From positions 1,798,001 through 1,862,000 of the forward strand of contig NZ_OMPN01000001.1 in NCBI RefSeq assembly GCF_900291975.1: DNA of 64,000 nt, given 5' to 3'. The notes under the pieces were generated by a model, which searched no databases, had not been told where the DNA came from, and saw only the letters and a program-made list of their open reading frames with translations. The stretch comes from Agathobaculum massiliense. Lineage in GTDB: Bacteria > Bacillota > Clostridia > Oscillospirales > Butyricicoccaceae. Positions 24,132 to 33,074 of the stretch are shown here, one piece after another (the stretch's first letter is position 1; every line of letters starts with the position of its first letter). A program made the translations under genes and the position numbers.

Positions 24132-25505
24132 ATGTCAATGGATCAACTGGCTGATCTGGTAAGCAAGGTCAGCGACATCGTGTGGAACAGCGTGCTGCTG
24201 TATCTGCTGGTCGGCACGGGTGTCATTTTCACCATCCGCACGCGCTTTGTGCAGGTGCGCAAGTTCGGCGCGGGCTGGAAGCGGCTGTTCGGCAGCTTCT
24301 CGCTCAAGGGCGAAAAGGCGGGCAAGGACGGCATGAGCCCGTTCCAGGCGCTCACCACCGCGATTGCGGCGCAGGTCGGCACGGGCAACATCGCGGGCGC
24401 GGCCACCGCGCTGTACTCGGGCGGCCCGGGCGCGATCTTCTGGATGTGGCTTTCCGCGTTCTTCGGCATGTCCACCATCTACGGCGAGGCCGTGCTTGCG
24501 CAGAAGTATAAAACCGTGGACAAAAACGGCCATGTGACCGGCGGCCCGATCTATTACATCAGGGCGCGCTTCACCGGCAGGTTCGGCAAGTTCCTGGCCG
24601 GCTTCTTCTCGCTGGCGATCATCTTTGCGCTGGGCTTCACCGGCAACATGGTGCAGGCCAACTCGATCAGCGTGGCGTTTAAGACTGCGTTCGGCACGCC
24701 CCAGGTCGTCATCGGCGTGATCTGCGCGGTGATCGCGGGCTTCATCTTCCTGGGCGGCGTGGGCCGTATCGCGGCGTTCACCGAAAAGGTCGTACCCGTC
24801 ATGGCGATCTTTTACATGATCGGCTGCATCGGCATCCTGTGCGTCAACCACGCGGCGATCCTCCCCGCGCTCAAGTCCATTTTCGTGGCGGCGTTCGACC
24901 CACAGGCGATCCTGGGCGGCGCGGTCGGCATCACCGTGCGCGAGGCGATGCGCTACGGCGTGGCACGCGGCCTGTTCTCCAACGAGGCCGGTATGGGCTC
25001 CACCCCGCACGCGCATGCGCTGGCCAAGGTCGAAAAGCCGCAGGACCAGGGCGAGATCGCGATTGTCTCGGTGTTCATCGACACCTTTATTGTACTCACG
25101 CTCACCGCTATGGTTATTTTGACCTCGGGCCAGCTTCAGTCCGGCGTGCCGGACGGCCTGCAGGGTACTGAGCTGGCGCAGGCGGCGTTCAATGTCACGC
25201 TCGGCTCGGTCGGCAACGCGTTTGTGGCGGTGTGCATGCTGTTCTTCGCGTTCTCAACCCTCATCGGTTGGTACTTCTTCGGCGAGACCAACGTCAAGGC
25301 GTTGTTCGGCCAGAAGGCCACCAAGGTCTACGCGGCGATCGTCGTGGTGTGCATCGTGATCGGCTCGGCGCTCAAGGTCGATCTGGTGTGGAACCTGTCC
25401 GACCTGTTCAACGCCCTGATGGTGTTCCCCAACCTGATCGCGCTGCTGTTCCTGTCCGGCATTGTCGCCCGGGCGGCGCACGGCGAGGATATCACAAAAA
25501 AATAA
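24132..25505 (+). CDS. Sodium:alanine/glycine symporter (AGCS family), glycine-regulated
   Basis: Sodium-coupled uptake, or possibly export, of alanine or glycine across the cytoplasmic membrane. The 457-residue protein has about ten to eleven membrane segments, with family motifs QALTTAIAAQVGTGNIAGAA near residue 75 and GLFSNEAGMGSTPHAHALA near residue 280. The start at 24132 follows AAAAGGGG; longer in-frame extensions run back into the riboswitch and are rejected. Direct control by the tandem glycine riboswitch makes glycine the likely substrate. Confidence 0.93.
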   Translation: MSMDQLADLVSKVSDIVWNSVLLYLLVGTGVIFTIRTRFVQVRKFGAGWKRLFGSFSLKGEKAGKDGMSPFQALTTAIAAQVGTGNIAGAATALYSGGPGAIFWMWLSAFFGMSTIYGEAVLAQKYKTVDKNGHVTGGPIYYIRARFTGRFGKFLAGFFSLAIIFALGFTGNMVQANSISVAFKTAFGTPQVVIGVICAVIAGFIFLGGVGRIAAFTEKVVPVMAIFYMIGCIGILCVNHAAILPALKSIFVAAFDPQAILGGAVGITVREAMRYGVARGLFSNEAGMGSTPHAHALAKVEKPQDQGEIAIVSVFIDTFIVLTLTAMVILTSGQLQSGVPDGLQGTELAQAAFNVTLGSVGNAFVAVCMLFFAFSTLIGWYFFGETNVKALFGQKATKVYAAIVVVCIVIGSALKVDLVWNLSDLFNALMVFPNLIALLFLSGIVARAAHGEDITKK

Positions 25506-25519
25506 ACCCGCGGTTTTCC

Positions 25520-25554
25520 GGAGGCGCGCTTGCCAGCGCGCCTCCTTTTATTTT
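25520..25554 (+). terminator. Terminator of the AGCS gene
   Basis: GGAGGCGCGC (25520-25529) and GCGCGCCTCC (25536-25545), then a T-rich tail. Confidence 0.9.
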
Positions 25555-25581
25555 ACCGCTTTGCCGTGTTAGTGTGCGTAT

Positions 25582-25610
25582 TTGCGCGGAAATGGGAAAC
25601 ATAGTATAAT
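25582..25610 (+). promoter_or_regulatory. Promoter of brnQ
   Basis: TTGCGC (25582-25587), 17 bases, perfect TATAAT (25605-25610). Confidence 0.75.
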
Positions 25611-25644
25611 AAAGCTTATGAAAAGAAGGAAAAGGGGGAGGCTT

Positions 25645-26946
25645 ATGCAGCGGCTGCGCGGGAAGAACCTGCTGCTGGTCGGGTTCACATTGTTTTCCAT
25701 GTTCTTTGGGGCGGGCAACCTGATCTTCCCGCCCTTCCTCGGCGCGCAGGCGGGTACGAACACCTGGCCGGCCATGGCGGGCTTTATCCTCAGCGCGATC
25801 GGCTTTCCGGTGCTGGGCGTGATCGCGGTGGCGAAGGCGGACGGCCTGCGCCGCTTGGCGGGGCGGGGGCATCCGGGCTTTGCGGCGGTGTTCACGCTGC
25901 TGGTGTACCTGTCGATCGGGCCGGGGCTTGCCATACCGCGCACGGCGAGCACCTCGTTCGAGATGGTCGCGCCGCTGGCCGGCGGCGGAGGAAGCGCGTT
26001 GCAGGCAGGCTACTCGGCCGTGTTTTTCGCCGTGGCGCTGCTGGTCGCGCTGCGGCCGGAAAAGCTGACCGACCGCCTGGGCAAGCTGCTCTGCCCGACG
26101 CTGATCGTGCTGATCGTGGCGCTGTTCCTGGGCTGTGTGGCCAGGCCGGTCGCCGCGCACTACGGCACGCCCGGGGCGGCGTATGCCTCCCTGCCAGCGG
26201 TCGAGGGCTTCCTCGGCGGGTATCAGACCATGGACACGATCGCGGCACTCAATTTCGGCGCGGTGATTGCGCTCAACATCCGCGCCAAGGGCATTGAGGA
26301 GGAGAAGCAGGTCGTGCGCGGAACGATCCGCGCGGGCTGGGTCGCGGGCGCGCTGCTGCTGGCGATTTATTCCATGCTCGCGCATGTAGGTGCGCTATCT
26401 GGAGCGGCGTTCCCCGGCGGCGAAACCGGCGCGGACACGCTGACGCGCATGGTTTCCGCGCTATTCGGCGCGCCGGGCAGCGTGCTGCTGGCGGCGATCT
26501 TTGTGATCGCGTGCCTGAACACCTGTATCGGCCTGCTGTCCTGCTGCAGCGAGTATTTCCACGGACTGATGCCGCGCGTCTCTTACCGGATGTGGGTCGT
26601 CTTTTTCGCGGCGGTCAGCATGGCCATTTCCAATATCGGGCTGGCGGGCATCCTTAAGCTGTCCACGCCGGTCCTAAACGCGATCTATCCCGCGGCGCTC
26701 GCGCTGATCCTGCTGTCGTTCGCACCCGGCCTGCACCGGCGGCGGCTGGTCTATCCGCTCACCATCGGCTTTGTGAGCGTGCAGAGCGTGGCCGCGGCGC
26801 TCGCGCAGGCGGGCGTGTCCATCCCGTGCGTCACAGCGCTGCTGGACAAGATACCGCTCGCGCCGCTCGGCTTCGGCTGGGTGCTGCCGGGCTTGGCGGG
26901 GCTTCTGCTTGGGCTTCTGCTGTCCGGCCGGCCGGAGGAGGCGTAA
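25645..26946 (+). CDS. brnQ: Branched-chain amino acid:cation symporter BrnQ
   Basis: Imports leucine, isoleucine and valine with sodium or protons. The 433-residue membrane protein begins with the family signature LVGFTLFSMFFGAGNLIFPP and has about twelve hydrophobic segments, with YQTMDTIAALNFGAVIALN near residue 195. The start at 25645 follows GGGGGAGG; an in-frame ATG at 25618 falls almost on the expected transcription start and is less likely. No T-box or other leader fits in the short 5' region. Confidence 0.93.
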   Translation: MQRLRGKNLLLVGFTLFSMFFGAGNLIFPPFLGAQAGTNTWPAMAGFILSAIGFPVLGVIAVAKADGLRRLAGRGHPGFAAVFTLLVYLSIGPGLAIPRTASTSFEMVAPLAGGGGSALQAGYSAVFFAVALLVALRPEKLTDRLGKLLCPTLIVLIVALFLGCVARPVAAHYGTPGAAYASLPAVEGFLGGYQTMDTIAALNFGAVIALNIRAKGIEEEKQVVRGTIRAGWVAGALLLAIYSMLAHVGALSGAAFPGGETGADTLTRMVSALFGAPGSVLLAAIFVIACLNTCIGLLSCCSEYFHGLMPRVSYRMWVVFFAAVSMAISNIGLAGILKLSTPVLNAIYPAALALILLSFAPGLHRRRLVYPLTIGFVSVQSVAAALAQAGVSIPCVTALLDKIPLAPLGFGWVLPGLAGLLLGLLLSGRPEEA

Positions 26947-26948
26947 AA

Positions 26949-26991
26949 AATAAAGAGGAGGAGGGGTGGAACGCCCCTCCTCCTCTTTATT
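26949..26991. terminator. Bidirectional terminator
   Basis: An 18-bp perfect inverted repeat (26949-26966 with 26974-26991) with A and T runs, shared by brnQ and the convergent hydrolase gene. Confidence 0.9.
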
Positions 26992-28358
26992 CAGAACCCT
27001 TTTTCCTTTAGCCCTTTAACCAGCCCGATGTAAAATTCGCGCACATCAAAGCCGGGGATGTCCTCGCGCATCAGATCCACCACATCGCCATGCGACACGC
27101 CGCGCCGGCCGGACGCGGAAAGATTGCCGAGGAAATGCCCCCATTCTGCGGAGGAGCGGGCAACCAGCCCGTCGTTTGCCTCGCGGTCGTATTTGCGCAC
27201 CAGATGCCAGGTCAGGTTGAGGGGGAAGCCCGCGCTCGACGGCTTTTGCATCGTGCTCATCACGCTCTGGTAAAACACGCCCTCCTGGTCGGGCGTTTCG
27301 CGGTTAAAGCACAGGCAGTTCTCCCGCGTGAGATCGCGCACGCCGCCGAGGAAATCCGGCGAGGCGTCGCCGAGCGTGCGGAACAGGCCGTTGTACCGGC
27401 GCTCCATCCAGGCGATCACGCCTTTCGGCAGGGTGCGTAGCAGCTCCTCCGCGAAGATGCAGCCGCGGTGCGGGGTGTTGACCGTGGTCAGGGACGCGAC
27501 GTGCGGCGCAAGCCCCAGACGGGTGATCGCGTAGCGGCTGTCCAGTCCGCCCTTGGAGTGGGCGATCAGGTTGACCTTTTCCGCGCCGGTTTCCCGCAGA
27601 ACGGCCCGCAGGCGTTCCGCCAGCTCGGCGGCGCTCTGCGCCACCGGCAGGGCGGACTGCTGCCCGCCGTAAAAAACGGTCGCGCCGCAGCGGGTCAGTG
27701 CCCGCGGGATGCGGCCCCAGTAGTTGACCAGCTGCCAGTCGCGGAAAAAGATGCCGTGAACCAGCACGATCGGGTAGCGCGTTTCACAGTCGCGGTTTTC
27801 CGCGTGGACGGCCTCGTTTTCCAGGCGGGAAAGCTCGAAATAATACTCATGCCGCACGGCTTTGAGCACGCGGTAGAACAGGTACAGATTGAAAAGCGGC
27901 ACCCACCAGCACAGCAGGAGCAGCACCCGCCAGACCACGCGCAAGTGCTTGGAGGTGAGCAGCACGCGGAAAAAGCCGTTGACGAGCAGCGCGCCCACCA
28001 GCGGCACGAAAAGCAGCAGGTTCGCGGCGAGGAATACCCAGTCCGGCGCGGCGCCCAGCGCCGGGACCGCGCGGTGCAGCGCGCCCGTCGCCAGAAGAAG
28101 CGGGTAAAACGCCATTTCCGCCAGGATCACAAAAAATGCCACAAACAGCAGCTCGTAGCCGCCGAGCAGCGCGCGCAGGCGGTGCGTCGCCCCCTTGGCG
28201 CGCCGCGGACGGATATGGAACCAAAGATAGTACGCCAGCAGGCCGAACAGCAGCGGCAGCGTCAGCCAGTCGGGCGGTGGCGCCAGCGTTTCCAGCAGCG
28301 CTAGGTTTGCCAGCACGAACACCAGCAGCACCCGCAGAAAGCGTTTGCAGTACTCCAT
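26991..28358 (-). CDS. Membrane-anchored alpha/beta hydrolase (lipase-like)
   Basis: A 455-residue protein with about four to five N-terminal hydrophobic segments (residues 5-175), then an alpha/beta-hydrolase domain. VLVHGIFFRDW near residue 205 forms the oxyanion-hole strand and NLIAHSKGGLDSRYAI near residue 280 holds the nucleophile serine in an AHSKGG elbow, a variant of GHSxGG. TVNTPHRGC follows as in triacylglycerol lipases and PGAP1-like proteins. Substrate is unknown; the fusion to a membrane domain suggests lipid or lipoprotein turnover at the membrane. Confidence 0.82.
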   Translation of the reverse strand: MEYCKRFLRVLLVFVLANLALLETLAPPPDWLTLPLLFGLLAYYLWFHIRPRRAKGATHRLRALLGGYELLFVAFFVILAEMAFYPLLLATGALHRAVPALGAAPDWVFLAANLLLFVPLVGALLVNGFFRVLLTSKHLRVVWRVLLLLCWWVPLFNLYLFYRVLKAVRHEYYFELSRLENEAVHAENRDCETRYPIVLVHGIFFRDWQLVNYWGRIPRALTRCGATVFYGGQQSALPVAQSAAELAERLRAVLRETGAEKVNLIAHSKGGLDSRYAITRLGLAPHVASLTTVNTPHRGCIFAEELLRTLPKGVIAWMERRYNGLFRTLGDASPDFLGGVRDLTRENCLCFNRETPDQEGVFYQSVMSTMQKPSSAGFPLNLTWHLVRKYDREANDGLVARSSAEWGHFLGNLSASGRRGVSHGDVVDLMREDIPGFDVREFYIGLVKGLKEKGF

Positions 28359-28406
28359 CGATCATCTTTCCCCCTTGCCAGGCCAGTATACCATAAAATG
28401 CTGCAG

Positions 28407-28441
28407 AAAAAAAGCCGGGAGGCCGTAAATGGCCACCCGGC
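28407..28441 (-). terminator. Terminator of the zinc-ribbon gene
   Basis: GCCGGGAGGCC (28414-28424) pairs with GGCCACCCGGC (28431-28441, one mismatch). On the minus strand it is followed by T7. Confidence 0.85.
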
Positions 28442-28456
28442 GGCGGGTGCTTCCGC

Positions 28457-29755
28457 TTACATCAGGTCGAGCAGCTTGTAGCAGCGCGCCTTGGTATAGC
28501 TCTGCTTGAAGCTGGCCGCGGCGAGCTGGCCCGCAGTCTCGTCCTCGCTCTGGGCGGCGGCGTTTTCTGCGCCCTTGTCGCGCTCCTCCACCCAGGTCTT
28601 ATAGCTGGCTTCCTCGGAGGCGTACTGGTCCGCGTTGAGGACGGTCGCCAGATAGTCGTACATCTCGCTGAGCAGGGTGTCCCAAGCCTCGAACGAGGTG
28701 GAGGTCAGCTCCAGCTCCTCCTCCGGCGTCGCGGCAGCAGAGATCTTCTGGTCGTTTGCCTCCTGCTCGTCGATGCGGTTGCTGAACATCTGCTTCTGCT
28801 GTTCCTGCTTCTGCTGGGTCTCCTCCTGGCGCTGGGCGGCCTCCTGCGCCTCGGTCAGCTGCTTTTGCAGGTCTTCGACCTGCTTTTTCTGGTCGTCGGT
28901 CAGGGTGTCGTCCGCGGCGAGCGAATCCAGCTTGCCCGCGGCTGCGTCATATTTCTGATCGCTCAGGTAGCTCTGCGCTTCCTGGATATCCGCGGCGAAC
29001 TGATTGTCAGCCTGCGCGGTCTGCGCCTTCTGGATCATTTCCTCGATCGCGGCGTACAGCGTGGAATCCGGATCGGTGACGCGGTTCTGCAGCTGCTTGA
29101 GCGCGGCGACCGCTTCCGTGTACTGGCCGTTGTCCATGTAATCCTGTGCGTCTTGATAATCGCGCAGAAGCTGGATGGTCGCGTCCAGCGCGGATGGGTC
29201 CTTGGCCTCGGCCTGCGCGGCGAGGTAGTATTCGAGCGCTTGGTCGAAATCGCCGCGGTTCATATACTTTTCCGCCAGAGTAAGGTTTTCGTCCGGCTGG
29301 CGGGACAGGAAAAACCAGACGCCGCCCCCGATCAGGGCGAGCACCAGGATGACGACCAGGGCGATCACCGCGCCCTTTTTGCCCTTGCTGGGCTTGCGGT
29401 AGGGCCGGTAGTCCGGCTCATCGCGGCGCTCAAAGCGCGTGGTGTGCGGGTCGTCCGGCGTACCCGCCGCGCGGCGGACGGGCGGCATGTCGATGGGCGG
29501 CAGCTCGTCGGGCGCGGGGGCGCGCGGGTCGGTCGCGCCGAGCGGGTCGGAAGACGCCGCGCCGCCGGCCGAGGGGTGCGCGTCGCGCATGGCGGCGTCA
29601 AAGGCCGAGGTGTCGATCGGGCCGTTCAGCTCCTCCGGCAGGGTGGTGAAAACGGCGGTTTCGTCGTTCACGCCGGCCTGCTCGACGGGCGCGCCGCAGA
29701 AAGGACAGAATTTGCCCGCGATGGGCAGCTCCTTGCCGCAGTTCTTGCAAAGCAT
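28457..29755 (-). CDS. Zinc-ribbon membrane protein with coiled-coil repeat region
   Basis: A 432-residue protein, unknown function. The N-terminal zinc ribbon has Cys3, Cys6, Cys17 and Cys20 (CKNC...CPFC). An acidic proline-rich linker leads to one membrane helix near residues 125-145 (GAVIALVVILVLALIGGGVW). A TPR-like helical part follows (MNRGDFDQALEYYLAAQAEA), then a glutamine/glutamate-rich coiled coil around 290-330 and a helical C-terminus. The start at 29755 follows GAGGAGG; the upstream extension lacks a site. A separate promoter drives it, divergent from the L,D-transpeptidase gene. Confidence 0.75.
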   Translation of the reverse strand: MLCKNCGKELPIAGKFCPFCGAPVEQAGVNDETAVFTTLPEELNGPIDTSAFDAAMRDAHPSAGGAASSDPLGATDPRAPAPDELPPIDMPPVRRAAGTPDDPHTTRFERRDEPDYRPYRKPSKGKKGAVIALVVILVLALIGGGVWFFLSRQPDENLTLAEKYMNRGDFDQALEYYLAAQAEAKDPSALDATIQLLRDYQDAQDYMDNGQYTEAVAALKQLQNRVTDPDSTLYAAIEEMIQKAQTAQADNQFAADIQEAQSYLSDQKYDAAAGKLDSLAADDTLTDDQKKQVEDLQKQLTEAQEAAQRQEETQQKQEQQKQMFSNRIDEQEANDQKISAAATPEEELELTSTSFEAWDTLLSEMYDYLATVLNADQYASEEASYKTWVEERDKGAENAAAQSEDETAGQLAAASFKQSYTKARCYKLLDLM

Positions 29756-29797
29756 AGGTGGGTTCCTCCTCTGAAACAATACGATTCAATACACTTT

Positions 29798-29826
29798 AGT
29801 ATAGCACGGGGGAAAAAGGTTGTAAA
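29798..29826 (-). promoter_or_regulatory. Promoter of the zinc-ribbon gene
   Basis: Minus strand: TTTACA (29821-29826), 17 bases, TATACT (29798-29803). Confidence 0.7.
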
Positions 29827-29979
29827 CCTCCCTCTGCGTTGGACGGTCGGGGGGATTGGGTTCCGGCGGGCGGCCGGGAAAAACGGAAGCCTTTCCAGCG
29901 GATACCGCCTCCAGCGGGGCGGGGCATAGGGGAAAATATGGAAATGCGCATTGTAGCGAAACTGAAACCGCGCTTTCGC

Positions 29980-30008
29980 TTGACAAGCCCGCCGGTCAAC
30001 CGTAAAAT
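29980..30008 (+). promoter_or_regulatory. Promoter of the L,D-transpeptidase gene
   Basis: Perfect TTGACA (29980-29985), 17 bases, TAAAAT (30003-30008), with GGGGGA before the TTG start at 30045. Confidence 0.75.
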
Positions 30009-30044
30009 GAAGATATTACGGTTCATACAGGGGGAAGCATTACC

Positions 30045-32789
30045 TTGAAAAGACGTGTTTTGAGCGGCCTGTTGGCCGCGGTCCTGCTTTTTACGACCGC
30101 CTTTGCCGCGGGCGCCGATCCGGTGCCGGAGGAGGAGACCCAACCAGCCGTGCTGACCTATGCGGTCGCGCTGCCCGAAGGCGCGGACGACAGTCGGATG
30201 GACGATGAGACAATGGAGCGGGTGCGCGCCGTATTGGAGCGGCGGCTGGCACAGCTCGACCTGGCGCAGGCGGAGGTGTCGTTCTCGGACGATCGGGCGG
30301 CGGTCACCGTGACCCTGCCCGTGGACGCACCCGACGAAGGCGTGGCGGAATTCCTTGCCCTGCAAGGCCGGCTTTCCTTCACGGACGCGGACGGGAAAGC
30401 ATGGCTGACCGGCGCGGACGTATCCGCGGCCGAAGCGGGGCTGTCCGCGTCTGCCGAAGGGGAAGAGGCGCAGACTGCATACATATTGCTGACGCTGACG
30501 GATGAGGGACGGCGGGCATATGCCGAAGCGCAGGCCGCATTGGATGCGCGAGAGGATGGCAGCAGCACGCTGTCCGCTGTGCTTGACGGCGCAACCATCG
30601 CACAGGCGGCGCCCGGGGAGCAGGAGGGCGGCGACCTGCTGCTGACCGGCGATTTTACCGAGGACGAGGCGAAGCTGCTCGTCGCCCGCATCATGGCGGG
30701 CGAGCTACCCGTTGCGCTTACGCTGACGGACGCACCCAGCCAGCCCGCTGTGCCGGAGGAGCCGTCCGAGCCGTCCTTCCCCGATATCGCGGGCCACTGG
30801 GCGGCCGCAGAGCTGGAACGCGCGGTCGAGCTGGGGCTGCTCAACGGCGTGGACGGGAAAATGCTGCCTGACAATCCGGTTAAGCGCTCGGAGGCCATCG
30901 TCATCCTCAACCGGACGCTCGGCGCGTCGGTGCAGGACGCTACTGCGGGCCTGAAAAACGTGCCGCAGAACGCCTGGTATGCGGCCGATCTGGGAAAAGC
31001 GATCCATCTGGGGCTGATCGGCGCGGACGACAGCCGGAATTTCGACGCTGCCGCGACCCGCGCGGAGGCGTTCGTGCTGCTCGCCCGCGCGTTTGCCTAT
31101 GACAGGGCGGAAGCCGCGTCCGATGTGCTGGACGCCTTTACGGATACCGCCTCCATGACCGCGGAGCAGAAGCAGGCGGCCGCAGCGCTGGTCGCGGCGG
31201 GGGTCGTCAACGGCGACACCGAAACCACGCTTGCGCCGTCCGGCGCGCTGACCCGCGCGCAGTTCGTGACCATGCTGCTGCGCATCGTCCCCTACTTCCC
31301 GACTGAGGACGCGGACCTGTCCGCGCTGACCGGCGGCGCGCTGCTGACCGGTAGCACGGTCGAGCTGTCCGGCTCCGCGCCGGCGGGCGACCGTGTGTTT
31401 GCCTGCGGCACAGAGGAAGTGACGCTCTCGGGCGTGACGGCGGACGGCCGCGTCGTACTCAAGGGCGCGGAGGCGGTCAAGCTGACCGCTTCAAAGGATA
31501 CCGCGCTGTCCGTCCTTGCCGTCGATCCGGCGGGTACGGCCGAGGTGACGCTGCGGGACGATTCGCACGCGGATACACTGGTAATCGCGGGTACTGGCGG
31601 CGCGGTAGCCTGCCAGGGCGAGGCGTCCAACATCGAGATCACCGCCTCGAACCGCACGATCGACCTGTCCGGCATGGAAGCGGACACGCTCACCGTCACC
31701 GGCAGCGGCAACACCATCGTGGTGGACGGCGCGGTGCGCGCGGTATCGGTCAACGCAGGCGCGGCGGGCAACACGCTGACCCTGAATAAGAAGGTGGAGA
31801 CGCTGCTTGTTGCGGGTGTCGGCACTAAGGTAGACGGAAAGGGAAAAGCGGAATCGGTCGATATCCGCGCCGTGGATTGCGAGGTTTCGCTCAGCGCGGA
31901 CTCCAAGATCGAAAACATCGACACGGGCCTGGCGGGGGTCACAATCGAAATGGACGTGCCGGCTTCGGTCAAGGCGGGCGGTTCGCTGCTGACCAAGGTC
32001 AGCTTCACGGGCGTGAGCGAGGAAAAGCTCTGCTCGGCCCAGTGGTATCAGAACGGCCAGCCGCTGGAGGCGTACCGCAACAGCCGGTTCGCGCTGACCG
32101 CGGACAAGACTTCCAGCCATACAACCTATTTCACCTTTACCAAGGATATGGAAACCAGCGTAACGATTGGCTTCCGGCTGACCTACGACAACCCTTCCAC
32201 CGGCGAAACCGAGGAACTGTACGCGGAAAAGACCGTGCCGATCGAGAATTACTCGGACGAATGGTATTACCAGCGGGACGTTAACCGCGTGCTGAATCTG
32301 GTGTCCTCCACCTATCGGGGCAACTACACCACGGCCTATGCGGTCAATAACGACTATGAAACCTATGAAAAAGAGGTCTGGGTCAACGCGAAGGGCTATT
32401 CGAGCAGCACCAAATACCTGCTCTGGATCAACCGCGCCTACCAGCATGTCAACGTGTTTGAAGGCTCGAAGGGCAACTGGAAGCTGATAAAATCTTTCCT
32501 GGTCGGCACGGGCGCGGCCAGCACCCCGACCCCGACCGGCCTGACCACGGTTTCCTACAAGTCCGCGGGAGGCTGGACGACCAGCACCTATACCGTGCGG
32601 CCGGTGGTCGGCTTCTATCCGGGAACGGGCTATGCCTTCCATTCGCGCCTGTGCTATCCGGGAACGGATACCGAATATGATTACAGCGCGGGCTATCCGA
32701 TCTCGCACGGGTGCGTGCGCATGTACAAGAGCGATATCTGGTGGATTTACAACAATATTCCGGTCGGCACGACGGTCGCGATATTCTGA
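30045..32789 (+). CDS. Secreted SecD-P1-head / SLH / L,D-transpeptidase protein
   Basis: A 914-residue secreted protein with an unusual domain order. A signal peptide (residues 1-26) precedes a region like the extracellular P1 part of SecD/SecDF (about 35-235): VRAVLERRLAQLDL, LQGRLSFTDADGKAWLTGAD and LTGDFTEDEAKLLVARIMAG. Three SLH repeats follow (about 243-420; first FPDIAGHWAAAELERAVELG), then a beta-rich repeat region (425-640) and an Ig-like segment. The C-terminal YkuD domain (about 770-914) ends with SHGCVRMYKSD, the catalytic cysteine being near residue 890. SLH repeats bind secondary wall polymer, and YkuD makes 3-3 peptidoglycan crosslinks. Why a SecD-like head is present is unknown. 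Confidence 0.88.
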   Translation: MKRRVLSGLLAAVLLFTTAFAAGADPVPEEETQPAVLTYAVALPEGADDSRMDDETMERVRAVLERRLAQLDLAQAEVSFSDDRAAVTVTLPVDAPDEGVAEFLALQGRLSFTDADGKAWLTGADVSAAEAGLSASAEGEEAQTAYILLTLTDEGRRAYAEAQAALDAREDGSSTLSAVLDGATIAQAAPGEQEGGDLLLTGDFTEDEAKLLVARIMAGELPVALTLTDAPSQPAVPEEPSEPSFPDIAGHWAAAELERAVELGLLNGVDGKMLPDNPVKRSEAIVILNRTLGASVQDATAGLKNVPQNAWYAADLGKAIHLGLIGADDSRNFDAAATRAEAFVLLARAFAYDRAEAASDVLDAFTDTASMTAEQKQAAAALVAAGVVNGDTETTLAPSGALTRAQFVTMLLRIVPYFPTEDADLSALTGGALLTGSTVELSGSAPAGDRVFACGTEEVTLSGVTADGRVVLKGAEAVKLTASKDTALSVLAVDPAGTAEVTLRDDSHADTLVIAGTGGAVACQGEASNIEITASNRTIDLSGMEADTLTVTGSGNTIVVDGAVRAVSVNAGAAGNTLTLNKKVETLLVAGVGTKVDGKGKAESVDIRAVDCEVSLSADSKIENIDTGLAGVTIEMDVPASVKAGGSLLTKVSFTGVSEEKLCSAQWYQNGQPLEAYRNSRFALTADKTSSHTTYFTFTKDMETSVTIGFRLTYDNPSTGETEELYAEKTVPIENYSDEWYYQRDVNRVLNLVSSTYRGNYTTAYAVNNDYETYEKEVWVNAKGYSSSTKYLLWINRAYQHVNVFEGSKGNWKLIKSFLVGTGAASTPTPTGLTTVSYKSAGGWTTSTYTVRPVVGFYPGTGYAFHSRLCYPGTDTEYDYSAGYPISHGCVRMYKSDIWWIYNNIPVGTTVAIF

Positions 32790-32799
32790 CGACGCCGGT

Positions 32800-32837
32800 A
32801 ACAGGAAAGCGCCTGCGGGCGCTTTCCTGTTTTTTTC
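32800..32837 (+). terminator. Terminator of the L,D-transpeptidase gene
   Basis: A 14-bp perfect stem (32800-32813 with 32818-32831), then a T-rich tail. Confidence 0.9.
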
Positions 32838-33003
32838 ATGCGCCCGCCCTCTCCCTGCGGGCTGGACGAGGAAAGGGTTTTTCTTGGTTCAGCGCGGGAA
32901 AGGACGCTGCACAATACGGGCAGGACACTTGCGTGCAAGCATGTTGAACAAGCGGACAAAAGGGATAAAATACGCTTTTGTGGGTTTCAACAAGCGACGG
33001 TAT

Positions 33004-33032
33004 TTGACATTTTTGCAGGACAGGAGTAAAAT
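33004..33032 (+). promoter_or_regulatory. Promoter of citrate synthase
   Basis: TTGACA (33004-33009), 17 bases, TAAAAT (33027-33032). The 170 bases between the preceding terminator and this promoter show nothing recognisable. Confidence 0.75.
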
Positions 33033-33074
33033 ATATGCATAATGAACGATTCAAGCGGAAGGAGCAAGCCCGAT

